From assembly GCA_037176885.1 (NCBI GenBank), contig JAWWNJ010000003.1, forward strand, positions 2,914,001 to 2,978,000: a DNA stretch of 64,000 bases, read 5' to 3'. The stretch is from Favolaschia claudopus (taxonomy: Eukaryota > Basidiomycota > Agaricomycetes > Agaricales > Mycenaceae). Below, in pieces: positions 9,659 to 21,306 of the stretch. The notes beneath the pieces were generated by a model that was not told where the DNA came from, searched no databases, and was given only the letters and a program-made list of their open reading frames with translations. Positions within the stretch are counted from its first letter, which is position 1. Every line of letters starts with the position of its first letter. The translations under genes were made by a program, and so were the position numbers.

Positions 9659-11949
9659 CTACTTCAAAAACATCTCCACAGGGATCGGCTTCCTCCTCGT
9701 CCCCGCCACCCCACTCATCCCGCTCACCACACTACTCCCACAATCGCTCTCCGTCCTCGTCCTCGCATGTCCACCACCAAAGCTCGACCGCGCTGGCGAC
9801 ATCACCAGCTCCTCCTCTAGGCTCCCGCCCCGGCGCCGCTGCGTGTACTCATAACACGGGGATGAAGGCGACGACGTCGTAGAAGAAGACGACTGCGACA
9901 CCCTCCGCCGGGGACTCCGCTGCGTCGCGTACGCCGTCCAAAGCGCCTCCTTCCCCGCAGAGAAAACATCGGGCGAACCACACGCCCGCCCCAGCACGCT
10001 CTCGGCGGGCGGCGGGCCCACCACGAACTGTCCTAGTGCTTGTTCTTGTGTAGGGAAAGCGGGCACAGGCGGCGGAGGGGGAGCATAATGCGGCACCCTT
10101 ATATCCCCCACCGTCAACTTCCCCTTCCTCCCTTTCCCCTTCCCTTTCGGCTTTCCTCGGGAGACCAACGCAACAGAAGGAGAGGTACTCCCCATCGGGC
10201 GTACCCTTCCCTTGCTCCCACTCCCTCCGGACTTCACTGAAGCAGAGCTAGCCGACGAACTCCCCGACGACGACACCGCCCGCAAGTACCGTCTGAATCC
10301 GAACCGCGGACTCGTCGTGGCGTGCGAAGAGTGTAGCGAGGATAAAGTGGAGGAGGACCAGCGCGAGCGCAGCGCAGGGGTCGGCGAGTAGGGCGTGGAG
10401 GTGGAGTTGGTGGTGGAGACGGACCACCTGGAGCGCAGGGCGTCGGACGGGGGCGGGGGGAGGGGTGGTTTCGAGGAGAGTGGGGAGGGGGACGAAGGCG
10501 GGGAGAAGGGCGAAGAAGTGGGTAAAGGCGGCGGCGATGGCAGTACGTACGGCGTCCCAGGCGTCCGAGGGGACATCGCCGCATTCGTCGTACCCACCGA
10601 CCAATGCGACGTCAAACCCACACCCGCACCTCCGGGCGTCATCGGCGGGGGCGGAGAGAGAGCGGCGTTCGTCGTTCCGATCGACCAGTGTGAGTGCTCG
10701 TGCATCTCTACCTCCTCGTCATACTCGTATCCCTCGACATCTTGCCCGGGCGAATCCTCCATCGTGAAGAAATACGCCTCAGACGCCTCCTCCTCAGCCG
10801 CGTCCCCCGCAGGCCGGTGGACGAGCGGCGAGAGCGGGATGTCATCGAAGCTGTCGTCCGAGTCATCCTCGTCTTCTGCCTCCGGGAGATGGATCTCAGG
10901 GATGGGTGTGTGGACATGAGCAGGAGGTGGGGAGACGGGGGAGACGACCATGTCGATATCATCATCGAGGAGGCAGACTTCCTCCCAGACCTCGTCCTCC
11001 TCGGCTTGCATTGCCGCGTCGTCGTCGACATATTCGATGTCGACGGGAGACATGTCGACGTCACAGACATTCATAGGTGAGGAGGGAGAGGTGGCGGAGG
11101 GGAGAGCGGGAGGTGGCGAGAGGAGGGCGGCGAGGGAGGGTACGGCGGGGGTGAGGTCGAAGCTGGTTATAGAGGGGGATAGTGGGGACGCGGCTGTATG
11201 AATAGATAAAAACGAGTCAGCTTCTGCGCTGGAGGAGACAGAACGAGCCGACGTACCCTCAATAACACACCCCATATCAATAGGCAATACATGAATTGGT
11301 GGCGGCGGGGCGCGCGAGTCGGAATCGTATAGCTGTAGGTGCGACTCGAGCGCGTACGGCGCAAGGTCCTTTCAGCGGAAACGGAGGAGGATTGTCTGCG
11401 GGGCGCAGAAGGCGTGAGCGCAGCAGCAGCAGAGAGAGTGATGTAGTTCCCCCGCGTGGTTGGCGTAGTACGAAAATTCATTGCTTTCATCGTTGTCAGC
11501 GTAGCCGTTTTTATCAAAAGAAGGAGAGGATATCGACATGGAGACAAGCGGAGGAAGTCAAAGGGCTCTCTGAGCCGCTCCTGCTCGACTCGCTGCTGCT
11601 CCGTGACTCGGAGTCGGAGGAATCGAAAGCGGGGATTGGGAGACGTGTTGTGTGTGTGGTCGTCATCGCCGTCCTCAGACGAGTGTGAGGCAGTAGAGCG
11701 GGACCCGCGCGGGATGGAGAGGTTGGAGACGCCGAGACGGCGTTTGGCCTTGAGGCTGTGTCTGTTAGGCTTGGCTGGGGCAGCGAAGCGGGTGTCCTCT
11801 TCGATGATACTGCTGAGCGTCGTCGAGAGGGTCGTGGGTTTGGCGGCGTTGCGCCGCACGCGCGAGCGGCGTTGGAGGTATGAGGATACTACTTCTCATT
11901 GATTCAGCTGTAGACTCAAGAGAAGATATAGAGGAAACGCACGACTCAT
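9659..11949 (-). CDS. Long disordered Ser/Pro-rich protein with WS-x-x-TTN repeats
   Basis: The main exon (about 11290 to 9659) encodes about 540 residues ending RRKPIPVEMFLK, a basic C-terminal motif that looks conserved. An upstream exon, 11888 to about 11350, carries RRNAAKPTTL, SSIIEEDTRF and SNLSIPRGS. It is probably preceded by a 7-nt start exon (11949-11943) and a 54-nt intron gtgcgt...gtag. The junction near 11300-11500 could not be fixed. The middle has four spaced repeats: HWSIGTTNAALSP, HWSVGTTNAAMSP, RWSVSTTNSTSTP and RWSSSTLSSLHSS. There is a strongly acidic stretch (VDIEYVDDDAAMQAEEDEVWEEV), a Lys/Gly run (GKPKGKGKGRKGK) and no catalytic motif. A regulatory or scaffold role would be a guess. 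The GC-rich opposite strand also has long open frames, which are shadows. Confidence 0.6.
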
Positions 11950-12839
11950 TTTCAAGTCGTCTCCGGAAATCAAAGCAAGTCGTTGAGGTCGTCGTCGGCC
12001 TCGTCGTCAAAAGCAAGTCAAGTCAAGCTCAAGCCCGGAGACTTGAGTGAAGAGATACTTCCGGCGACATATGCTCGTTGGCTTATATTGTTTCGTTGAG
12101 CCATTGTTAGCAAAAGCGAGGTGATGGGGGAGAACAATGAGAGAGCACAGCCACATCACGGATTTCGCGTGTGCCCTATTGTCTGCGGCAAACCTCAATT
12201 GTTGCCCAAAGGCGGTCGGGAACGTGTTGTTCGTCGTCCTGGGAAGGGTCTCGAGCGGTAACGTTGTCCGCAAGTGACTCGGGGTGATACGCGCAAGCAC
12301 AAGGGAAAAAAAATCAAAGTGAATTGGGGTACTAGGTAGGTAGGTAGGTAGGTTACACGGCACGGTCCCGCTAAATTCGGAAGGCAGCTCGCGATCGGTA
12401 AACCAATTACAGCGCGTCTGCTACGCACAACAGGACTCATTCGCAGCCTGCGCAGGCAAAATAAACCTCTCTATTGAGTAACACATTCGGTGATTTCCCC
12501 CCAAATGATTAGCAGATATACTGATATCGGTCCTTTGCAGAAAGCTCTGGAAATCACCAAGTTGCTGATTAGAGCAAGTGAAATAAGAAAGGCTTGCTAA
12601 AGCGCTGTAGAAGGGAGATGTGGGCCAGGAGCGGCGAGAGGACATGGTGCCTGGTAGCGGCTGGTAGCGGAAAGTGTCACGGTAACGGTCACGGCGTACG
12701 ATCACATTTCCTTCAAGTTGTAACGTAATAGGCTGCGTTTTCACTCGCACTCTACCATTGCTCTACCATGCGTTTGAAGCAGAAGTCTACACCAGCAAAG
12801 ACATCGGAAGCCCACTTTTCAGTTCATTCAAATCAAAAT
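11950..12839. repeat. Intergenic region with TAGG microsatellite
   Basis: Region between the 5' end of the disordered-protein gene and the 3' end of F-box gene 1. A (TAGG)n tract of about five units lies at 12332-12352 (TAGGTAGGTAGGTAGGTAGG), and a short poly(A) run lies just before it. No gene was recognised. Confidence 0.5.
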
Positions 12840-14594
12840 TCAATCTCTGTTCCGCAACCCAATGATTATCCTCTTGAGGTCTTCCCAGCGCAGACTCCCC
12901 GAAAGGCAGGCCCCGTTCTTGCATCGATATGGATTTTGGCTTTCCCAGATTCCCCCGCTCCAATATTCGGACCCGGCTACTTCGGTTCTTTCATCTTCAT
13001 CAGAATCATAATCCTCTTCTCCTGCGTCACGACGAGCTCGACCGATTCTACCCTTCAACTCGATGTATCTGTGTTTTATACAGAAACAGAATTGAATATC
13101 CGCCATCGAGATATCCGACCTCACCACTTTACTGTCTTGGCTTTCGTTAGGAAGCTCCACTCTCCGCAAAGTAGTCCCCGGCACCACCTCCAGCATGCGC
13201 CACCTCACGCTGGGGTGCAGCATGCGAGGCAACGCCTCCAAGAACACATTCTGCAAAATGCCGTCCATTCTCCTTAGCGTCATTGCATCCGGAAATAAAG
13301 ACGCCAAAATTCGGGCCCACTCGAAGTTTTGTAGCTCCTGGGCTTGAAGTGACACGTTACCCCGCCAAACGTCGACATGTTTCACGGTCCGAAACCTGAC
13401 CGCCGCGTCCGCGTTTCGCCAGACCAGAGAGACTCCAGCCCAAGACGGCAGCACGACGTGAATGAGGTGCGGGCATTTCTGAAGCAGTGCGACCCAGTTC
13501 GTTTCCTCTCCTGGGGTCCCATCACAGTCGGGGAACTGAAGGTATTGGAGTTTCTCGCCGTATAGCTGGAGACAGAGCTGATACTCTGCGAATAGATGTC
13601 GCTGTTCGCTGAAGGCGTGATGTCGATCGTGCATGCGAAATGTTAGGTGCGTCAGTTGCGGCAGCGCAGCGCGCAGGGTGATTTTATCGTCATCGGGGAG
13701 ACCGAATGTTGCCAAGCTGCCGTTGGAGGTCAGGCGGAGAGTGTGGAGTTGGGGGAAGACAAGTCGCCACAGTAGTGCGTCGGCAAAGACACTCAGCTCC
13801 TGGAGGCGAGAGCAGCTTTCCTGCAGTATGGGGCGGGCAAAAAGCCCGTCGTGTACGTGCGAGCCGAGAGCGAGGGAGGTTATGTTGCATGGGAGGGCGG
13901 GTAGCAATGGTGCCGATCTGGTTCGAGGGCTGCATCGAGCGGTCATGCGGGAAAATGCCGTTGAAAGGGCAGAATTCGACTCGCGTGGCATGCTTGCACG
14001 CTTTGACTATGGCTGCCACCTTCTCAGCACAATCGTCGATTTCTGGCCGGTATATTTGCTGTTGAGGAGTGGAAAACAAAAAGGTGAGACTGCGGATATG
14101 GTTGGCGAGGCTAGAGTCTGTTTCGAGTGTCGCGGAAAGGGAGAAGACGCTTTCAACGGAGAGAAGGGTGATGTCGCGGTACAGTATGGTGCATCCGATC
14201 TGCAGGCAGGTAAGCATTATCATTTTCCTATTAGACAAAAACCCCGCAAACTCACTGTGTACCAACGTTTGCAGACGAGGATGATTGTCTTTTTCGTTGC
14301 CACCGACTTCCTCCATGCTTCGTTGAGATCTACGACTCGGCGATCCCTGACGATAGGCCGAGCACGGAGAAAATGGTCTATCGGCAGCACCATGTCGAAT
14401 ATATCGAGCAGAAGCTCGGTTGGAAAGGAGAGTATCGGCGCCTGCGTAGCTCTGTTGTGGTTTCCAGTCTGCCGCGACGCCGGGGTGGAGTGGATTTCCT
14501 GCGGCGAGGACGATGGATCATCTTCAACATCGTTCAGGCGTCGTCTTTTCGAGGGGGGTTCTTCGAGAGTCGGCGGTTGATGAGGTTGAGACAT
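12840..14594 (-). CDS. F-box / leucine-rich-type protein 1 (frameshift suspected)
   Basis: Exon 1 (14594-14256) encodes a nuclear-localisation-like start (PSKRRRL) and an F-box: ILSFPTELLLDIFDMVLPID, ending VCKRWYT. After intron gtgagt...ctgcag, exon 2 (from 14199) continues IGCTILYRDITLLS, then RSLTFLF and KHATRVEF. The leucine-rich remainder is in another frame from about 13920 onward: ITSLALGSHVH, QESCSRLQELSV, LLQKCPHLIHVVLPSW, ILQNVFLEALPR. No GT-AG intron explains this frame change, and the paralog at 59901-61592 reads through the same place without a break. So a 1-nt indel or an assembly error near 13895-13925 is likely. F-box proteins recruit substrates to SCF ubiquitin ligases. The tail after residue PNES has an acidic DYDSDEDE run. 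Confidence 0.7.
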
Positions 14595-15474
14595 CGTCTT
14601 AAATTAGATTGAGGCGTGTGGTGAGTGGTGAAGAATAGACACGATCTGGTATGTGGACAAGTAAACAACCAAAGCGTGACCTGGACTCAACGGCCATTGT
14701 TCGGCCGCGTGGGGACAATGGGTGGCATCTTCAGTTACTTATTCCAATATTGGATGGCAACAAGGTGTGCCACTGGTCTCAACTTTTCGGTTACACAATT
14801 AGGATCCGAGTCATCGCAAGTTGAAGCAACTCGCTGCTTCCTGCAACTCTCGGATAGGTATTTTCCCTCGCTAACCTTGCTATTTTGTGAGCACGGCGTC
14901 TCCTTCTGAAGAATCTGTTTGATTCTAATTATACTCAAGTTCATGGCTGCTGGCAACGCATGGCGGAAGATAAGGGGGCGAGCAAATCAAACTGAAAAAT
15001 CATGCGTTGATATAGTACCACTGTATATGATGTGCGGGCTCAGGGTGAATCTGACTGGATGTAGGTTGGATTTGATTCAGGCGTCGTGAGTTTAGCACTC
15101 CGTTCGGCAACTTGGTTCAATGGTTGCACTGGCAGATGAATGGATGAATCAAGACCTGGTTACGATTGCCTATTAATTAATCTCAAATTTCTAGAACCCT
15201 TCCACCATCCATACGTAGTTGCTCCTGGTTCATACGATTCTTCAAAATGGTTCAAGTTCATCCAAAGTTCAACCATAGTTCAACTTTCGGCCCACGGCCC
15301 GCGGCTCCGGAGATCAGTCAGGTGATTTTGGCACGATGACTAAAGTCATAGGGATGCCGTTATCCGGAGCTCGTAATTTGCAGCCCGGATGACAGATATT
15401 TCCCGCCACTTGACGACACCGACGAGCTCTAAATGTAGCAGCCGATTCTCTGCCTAGACTCTACTCCCACCACC
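14595..15474. promoter_or_regulatory. Intergenic region between divergent F-box 1 and GST genes
   Basis: Shared upstream region of two divergently oriented genes. Repeated GTTCAA words occur at 15112-15290, one of them inside a TTCAAGTTCATCCAAAGTTCAACC stretch. No coding frame was recognised and no obvious TATA box lies next to ATG 15475. Confidence 0.35.
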
Positions 15475-16500
15475 ATGTCCGTCGACCAGATCACCCTGTA
15501 TACCGCAAAGGTGCGTTCCTTGCACTCTTGAGCTTCGTATCTGACGTCTATTCGGTCAGATATGCCCCTTCGCGCACCGGGTACCGTCTCAGTTTTTGCT
15601 CGGCCGAGCCTTCAAGTTTTTGAGCTGATTACGAAGATTTCAGGTCGAACTTGCGCTGGAGGAGGCCAAAGCGGGATACAGTCGCTGTGAAATAGATCTG
15701 GCCAACAAGCCGGAGTGGTATGCACCTCAGGTCAATCCTGCGAGCAAGGTGAGGCAAATATGTGCTGGACTTCGGACTTGGTGCTGACAAATGTAGGTTC
15801 CCGCTATCGGTGTGTTTACCTCCCACAGTCAAGTTAGCTATCCCACTCAATTTCTCGTCATCCCTCTTCAGCTTTCGGCGGTCCCCAAGTACCCCCAGAA
15901 CAACCCTCTCCCGAATCCACCAAAATCGCGGAATCCCTTATCCTCGTCGAGTTCGTAGCAGACCTCTACCCCAACTCCTCCATCCTCCCGAAAGACCCCT
16001 GTCCAGCGCGCCAAAGTGCGCTTTCTTCATCGACGCCGTCTCGACCAAGTTCCTCCCCGCGTACATGGGCCCCGTCGCGCGCGGCCAGGCATTCGAGCCT
16101 CTTTGGGATGCTCTCGAGGAAATTCAGAAGCTTCTCCCTGCAGACAAGCCCTACGCCATCGGTGACGAGTACACGGCGGCGGATATCGCTATCACGCCTT
16201 TCCTGGCGCGCATGGAGGTTTGGTTGAAGAATGATATTGGTGCGTATAAGGCAGGCGAGGGCAAGAAGGCGGCGGAGTACTTTTATTCTTGCGACCGGTT
16301 TGCCAGGTTGGTGAAGTATTACGAGACGATTAAGGGGAGGGAAAGCTTCAAAGCTACTTTCCACCCGGTGCGTGAGACTTAGATTTCTTTGAATTGAGTT
16401 CGAGCTGAATTTGTTGTAGGAGGTCATCAAGGAGAAGTATACCGCCCGGTTTGCCCCTCTCCGTGCTCAGCAGGCCGCTACCGTGACTGCGGCGGCATAG
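15475..16500 (+). CDS. Glutathione S-transferase-like, two apparent 1-nt frameshifts
   Basis: Six exons: 15475-15510, 15560-15580 (21-nt microexon), 15644-15748, 15797-15809 (13-nt), 15872-16367 and 16420-16500. The start reads MSVDQITLYTAK, then ICPFAHR across the microexon (the omega/Ure2-type active-site region C-P-F-A), then VELALEEAK-type helix, NPASKVPAIAFGG and ESLILVEFVADLYP. The C-terminal helical domain is clear: KPYAIGDEYTAADIAITPFL and RESFKATFHPE, ending VTAAA. Between DLYPNSSILPKDP and FIDAVSTKF the frame slips twice within about 40 bp. An extra C in GACCCCTG (about 15997) and an extra T in GCGCTTTCTT (about 16022) would restore the expected reading if absent. This is either a recently broken gene or two base-call errors in short homopolymers. 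GSTs conjugate glutathione to electrophiles in the cytosol. Confidence 0.75.
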
Positions 16501-18480
16501 ATTCGAACGATGTAATCATAGTATGCCTTTCTTTTGTTCTTCGTGTTCATTACTTCATTCGCCTATACCTGTCTTATCCGAACCGTCGTCACCCAAGTCT
16601 CTCCCGTGGCCATTTTATCATCAACTGGTTACAGCAAGGAACTGGCGAGTTATTCTGACGATTGCGCTAATCCCGGAATGGGTCAACTTGAATTCTATCC
16701 TGCTCATCGACGCAACCGCAAGCAAATTCAAGTTCACTCAGGGCGCTGTTTACTTCCATCGACGCACCAATCTGCTAAGGTGATATCCTACCGACCAATT
16801 AGCGACGTTCCGTTTCGAAAGCGCACGACTTTCTGATCCGGTGGGTCCATTGCTTCGCGCCATATGTGTGCGCCTGCCGCACGGACCATCCACATCGGAC
16901 AACTCGGATTGACGTAATTTCTCGAGGATCTGAATCAGTCCTAGATTGAGGGACCCGCTATCTGGGGACGCAGCTGACACAGGCACAGATGGACTTCAGC
17001 CCCTAGCGACATCCCGAGATTCCGGCAAGATAGCGATGTTGTGGGACTCAGGGGCTTGAAAAAAATAAATTCCCAAAAAGGAAAGAGGGAAGAGAGAAAA
17101 AGAGAGAGCTCTCGATTCACCTGCTTCTCAGCTTCAAATTTGGAGAAGTGACCTCCTGAATGTTGATTGGTCCCAGCGCCCTTGCGAGGGCTTCGTAAAA
17201 TGCCGCTGAGCGTCCATACTGAAGACGCCACCTTGAGGCAAGAAAATGGTGGGAAATTGCCGTTTTTGAATAAATTTTGCGGAAAATGCCGTGCATCTCG
17301 TGCTGGGAACGATCGGAAGGCATAGCGGATGTTCTTAAAAAGGTTTATTCCGCGGCCCGAAGCAAGTTTCCGCCCGCATCAAGCAAAGAACACGACACAG
17401 CCGCGTGACATAACGCGTTTTTCGCGTCGCGTCCGCGCCGAAATCTTGACAAAATCACTCAATTTCCGGAGTTCACCCACAAAAAAACACAGAACAAAAG
17501 GTAACCAGAATTGATTTGAATTGCGGCTCAGACTGTCCCAATTTCAAGATGCTCCCTGTTTCCAAATTCCGGCTAGTATTAATGAACAATAATGCTGGTG
17601 CGGATATATGGAGTCAAGTAACATATCATCTAGTGCCTAGATCTCGCTAGTAGCTAGTTATTTCAGCTTTTGCTTTCTCCTACGCTCTCAGAGAAACTGG
17701 GTAGAAGTTGCAATTGTAGTAAGTGGTACTTAAAATGATGTCAAGGTGATTTTTGGAAGCGCGGTAGTGTTTGATAGCTATACTACTACCTACAGCTTCT
17801 CATAAGAAGCTATGGCTCAAACGAACCATGTTTTTTATGTTGATTGAAACCGTGTCCTGAGCTGCAAGAGGGAAACTTCTACATTTATCAGTAATTCTTG
17901 TGTAAATACCCGAACAGAGGTTCAAATCTGAATAAAAATTGTCCAAGTCTTCTTATGTACTATCTATAACAGTCTATGGCAGGATGATTCAAGAAGCAAA
18001 CAGAATTGAGCTGCTATAAGGCAAAGGAAGGCCATGGCGGGATACATCTACCCGTGGGAAGATATTGGTGATGATCAACCATTTTGGGATATTCGCTATT
18101 ACGGCGCTATTGTCCCATAACACCAGTAACCAGCCGAGATTCCTATTATTTCAGCCAAATTTTACGAGTGCGGGATAATTTTTCCAGCTCTTTGGCTACT
18201 AAAGGTCCTCCGGCGCGTTTGAGATTGAACTCTGAGTAATGGTCAAACGCCCATCATTACACCGATTTTGTTTCGAATACGGGCGCCAATCTGGGTATGG
18301 CAGTCCTCCAATTCAACGGAACGACATGTCAGTTGACACGGATGATAGATCAAGGAAGAGAATTCTTTTTGGAGCTTATACAGGAGCCGAGCATCAGATA
18401 CATATGCTCGACTGTGTCTCCGCCTAACCTCCCTTCTTGCTCCTTCCCTCCACTTCGCACTTCATCCCACCCACGTACTC
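16501..18480. other. Intergenic, AT-richer, no gene recognised
   Basis: No supported coding sequence in almost 2 kb. Base composition is lower in GC than the flanking genes. A small perfect hairpin (AGCTTCT-CATA-AGAAGCT) lies near 17794-17811. Such AT-rich intervals in basidiomycetes are often decayed transposon DNA, but no termini were found. Confidence 0.4.
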
Positions 18481-19244
18481 ATGTCCAGCGAGTCCTTTAA
18501 CTCCTTCATTTTCGACTCCTCGCGAATCCTGAACACCACCATGAATTGCGGGGATGATCCGGACTTGGACCTGGACAGCGAGCCATCATCCACTCATTAC
18601 TCCACCTGCACAGTGCAGCAGAGTCGCTCCTCGCGGCAAACGACCTCGCTGGAAGAACGCCCGCCGAGAGCGGGCCCGTACGCGAAAGCTGTGATTGACT
18701 GGAAGAAACACACTTTCCAAATTGCTGGCGCGACACAACGAATTGAGCAGCTCCGAAAGAAGCGGGCTGCGTTCTCCTCGTACGTGTACCTTGAAATTTG
18801 CGTCGCCATCGTTCTCACTAAGGGTAATTCGCTCGGCAATAGCTCGCGATATTGGAGCTGGTTTCCAGAGGAGGAGTATCGTGTAAAGTTTGGGGCGGAG
18901 ATGGAAAATACGTGGAGTGTGCGTCTCTCATCTACCTCCTCTGTTTCGTTCGCTTCATCTTGCGCTATAGGTCTATTCGTACGACGGCTCAGTCCTCGCA
19001 ACATTTAACTCCAACGTCCGGCTCTTCCGCGACAAGATGCCTATTTTACAGTTGTCGCCTAATGTCACAGACGACCACGAACGACAATTTCTTATTCTTA
19101 TTCTGTTGTATTCCGAGACCAAAAGACTGGAGGGGATAAGGCAGGTATGTGCAACGGTCACCTCCGGGACGCTCCTTTTCGCTGACGAGGTCTCGCCAGC
19201 GCCCTATGTCGATTGTAGCTGATATCACCGCGCGCCGGCGCTAG
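18481..19244 (+). CDS. Tubby-like / DUF6593-type hypothetical protein, 197 aa
   Basis: Four exons (18481-18779, 18843-18918, 18971-19144, 19200-19244) join in phase through introns gtacgt...aatag, gtgcgt...tatag and gtatgt...gccag, ending RPMSIVADITARRR. The N-terminal 55 residues are Ser/Asp-rich. The folded part reads AVIDWKKHTFQIAG, RYWSWFPEEEYRVKF, then TWSVYSYDGSVLATF and ILILLYSETKRLE. A W-K-x(n)-I strand, a basic linker, a W-rich strand, a turn with DG and a final hydrophobic helix is the layout of fungal tubby-C-terminal-like and DUF6593 proteins, which are expanded in mushrooms. The family's function is unknown; animal relatives bind membrane phosphoinositides. Family assignment is by eye and only moderately sure. 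Confidence 0.6.
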
Positions 19245-19392
19245 GCTGGCTTTGTATTCTATTGCGTTGCTGCCACCGCTCATTCATTCCTTTACACCAC
19301 GCATATCTTATCTCTGTATTAACACTGGGAACAAGTCCATTTCGATCCAAGCACATAAGATAAAAACCCCGCTGATAGCCTCAAGTTATGGT

Positions 19393-21306
19393 CTACGGAA
19401 TTCCAACAGGAAACTGGAATGTATCCTTCGGGTCTAGTTTCGCTTTGAGAGTCTTCAAACGTTCCAAGTGCGATCCGTAATAGAGTTTTGCCGCTAATTC
19501 GGAGAATCAGCAACTCCGAGACCAGACGAGAATGCGTGAAAAGCCTACCATTGGGAAGCCTATCATCGATATAGTTCAAATACGCGCTGTTTGCAGGGGA
19601 GAATAAGCAGTGGAGTCGCAGTGACATTTTGTGGCCTTACCCGTACGGCCAACTCGAAGGCTCGTTGTTAACGATACTGGCAACCATACCATCGAGGAAG
19701 CTGAACCCGTCCTTGGGGTACGGCGGAGCACCAGTAGAAGAAGAGGCGTAGAACTGAATGGTGAAAAGAGTGTCTCGTTTCGCGAAGGCAGATGAATCCA
19801 ACGGGACGGCATTGATCGCAGAGTTCGAGCCGCCGTACAATTCGACCTCGACGAACCAATTCTACGGAAACCAATTATTTGTTTCCTTTGTATCGTATAT
19901 TTGATTGGATCTTACCGTATCAGAAGTGAATCCTTCGTTTGCCATGTAAGAAACAAAAGCTGTGATTGCGGCGTTCGACATGGGAGAGCCGCTGGGTGTC
20001 ATAAGCGACTTGGTGTAGAACGTATCTGGGTGGTCCGGTGCAGAGCTGGTGTTGAGCGGCCTCGGCGCTGCGAGGAACGCCACGCTGTTGATATACGAAC
20101 CGGGAGTCAAAGTCGTGGATGGGTTCTTCGGCATTGTCTTGAGGTACGGCGCCAGAGTAGCGTTGAATAGAGCTGCATCGCCGTACCATGCTCCTGTCAG
20201 TCCGAAGTTCACCAAGCCCTTCTTGTTCCCCGCTGTGAAGACCAATTCCGCGCCGAATTCCTTGGGAATGTTCGTAGCGGCGAACGATTGGAAGGATGCG
20301 ACGCCGTTGGAAGCGGTTTTGATATCAACGTTGCTCCAGACGTATTGGAATACGATGGCTGAGGGCGGGGCGGGGAATGTCTGCACTTCGATTGAGGTGA
20401 CGATCCCGAAGGAGGGCGAGGCCCCGCGGATTGCCTGAGCCAGGAGTCAAGCAAGAAAGGGAGGAGGGATGCTAGACCCACGAAGAACAAGTCGGGGTTT
20501 GCGTTCGGAGAAGCAGTGACGATGTTGCCATTGCCGAGAACCACGGTTGCAGATCTGACAGTGTCGAGAGCGAGACCCCAAGCCCGGGACGTAAAGCCAA
20601 ATCCCCCATAGCCTGTAGATTAACACGACATCAGACACTGTTCAGGATAAATATCTATCACTTACCGCTGTGTCCGCCTATACCCACCTAGTTAGCAGAC
20701 AAACATCAGCAGATGTGTATATCGGGACTAGCGGTCCAAGCTCACATAACTGCAAGTCCCATGAGGGAGCGCTCGGCCGTGGGCATTCAGTGCGAGAGCC
20801 ACATCGCCGAGACGATTGCCTGTTTCGATTATAGCGGTGTTGTTGGATGACCGCACGGTAATGGTCTTGAGCTTGCTCAGATCGACGACGAGAGCGCCAT
20901 TTCGTCCACCGAGCCCATTAGCTACGTAGGAGTGCTGGGTTCAATGATAAGAGAGACGAATAGTGGATTTGAGGCGAATACGCACACCACCGCTACGCGC
21001 TACGACTTCCAGGTTCTGCGCTGCACCTGCGGCAACGGCTGCGGATACCTGAGTGACGGAAGTAGGAAACGCAACGGCAATCGGATGGAATGTGAATCGT
21101 TCGTTGACTATTCAGATAGTCAGCCAAGCAACTTTAGTTCTGAAGGAAGAAGACGCACAAGCTTTACTTGCATTCCCGTAATCTTGGTCTGAGGGGAAGA
21201 CTGCGGAAACTCCGTGTGCGGACAATGTCTTCTGCAAGACGCCGACATTCTGAGCTGAGGCGCTCAGCAAGAGTGCTGCAACACTGAAAAGTATGCGGGA
21301 AACCAT
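19393..21306 (-). CDS. Secreted FAD-linked oxidase (BBE/VAO family), 496 aa
   Basis: Nine exons join in phase: 21306-21159, 21107-20986, 20934-20746, 20687-20666 (22-nt microexon), 20612-20482, 20434-19916, 19861-19641, 19586-19549, 19493-19393. Residues 1-19 are a signal peptide (MVSRILFSVAALLLSASAQ). The PCMH FAD-binding domain shows VVARSGGHSYVANGLGG, where His is the usual covalent 8-alpha attachment residue. It also shows HGTCSYVGIGGHSGYGGFG, where Cys sits at the position used for the second (6-S-cysteinyl) bond in berberine-bridge-type oxidases. AIRGASPSFGIVT and the C-terminal BBE motif AYLNYIDDRL..KLYYGSHLERLK complete it. Such enzymes oxidise sugars, alcohols or alkaloids outside the cell with O2. 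TTATAA lies about 50 bp upstream. The gene looks intact. Confidence 0.88.

Noticed and set aside
10395..10919. Long plus-strand ORF opposite the disordered-protein gene
   Set aside because: Composition and codon pattern fit an antisense shadow of the GC-rich minus-strand exon, which has the recognisable repeats.
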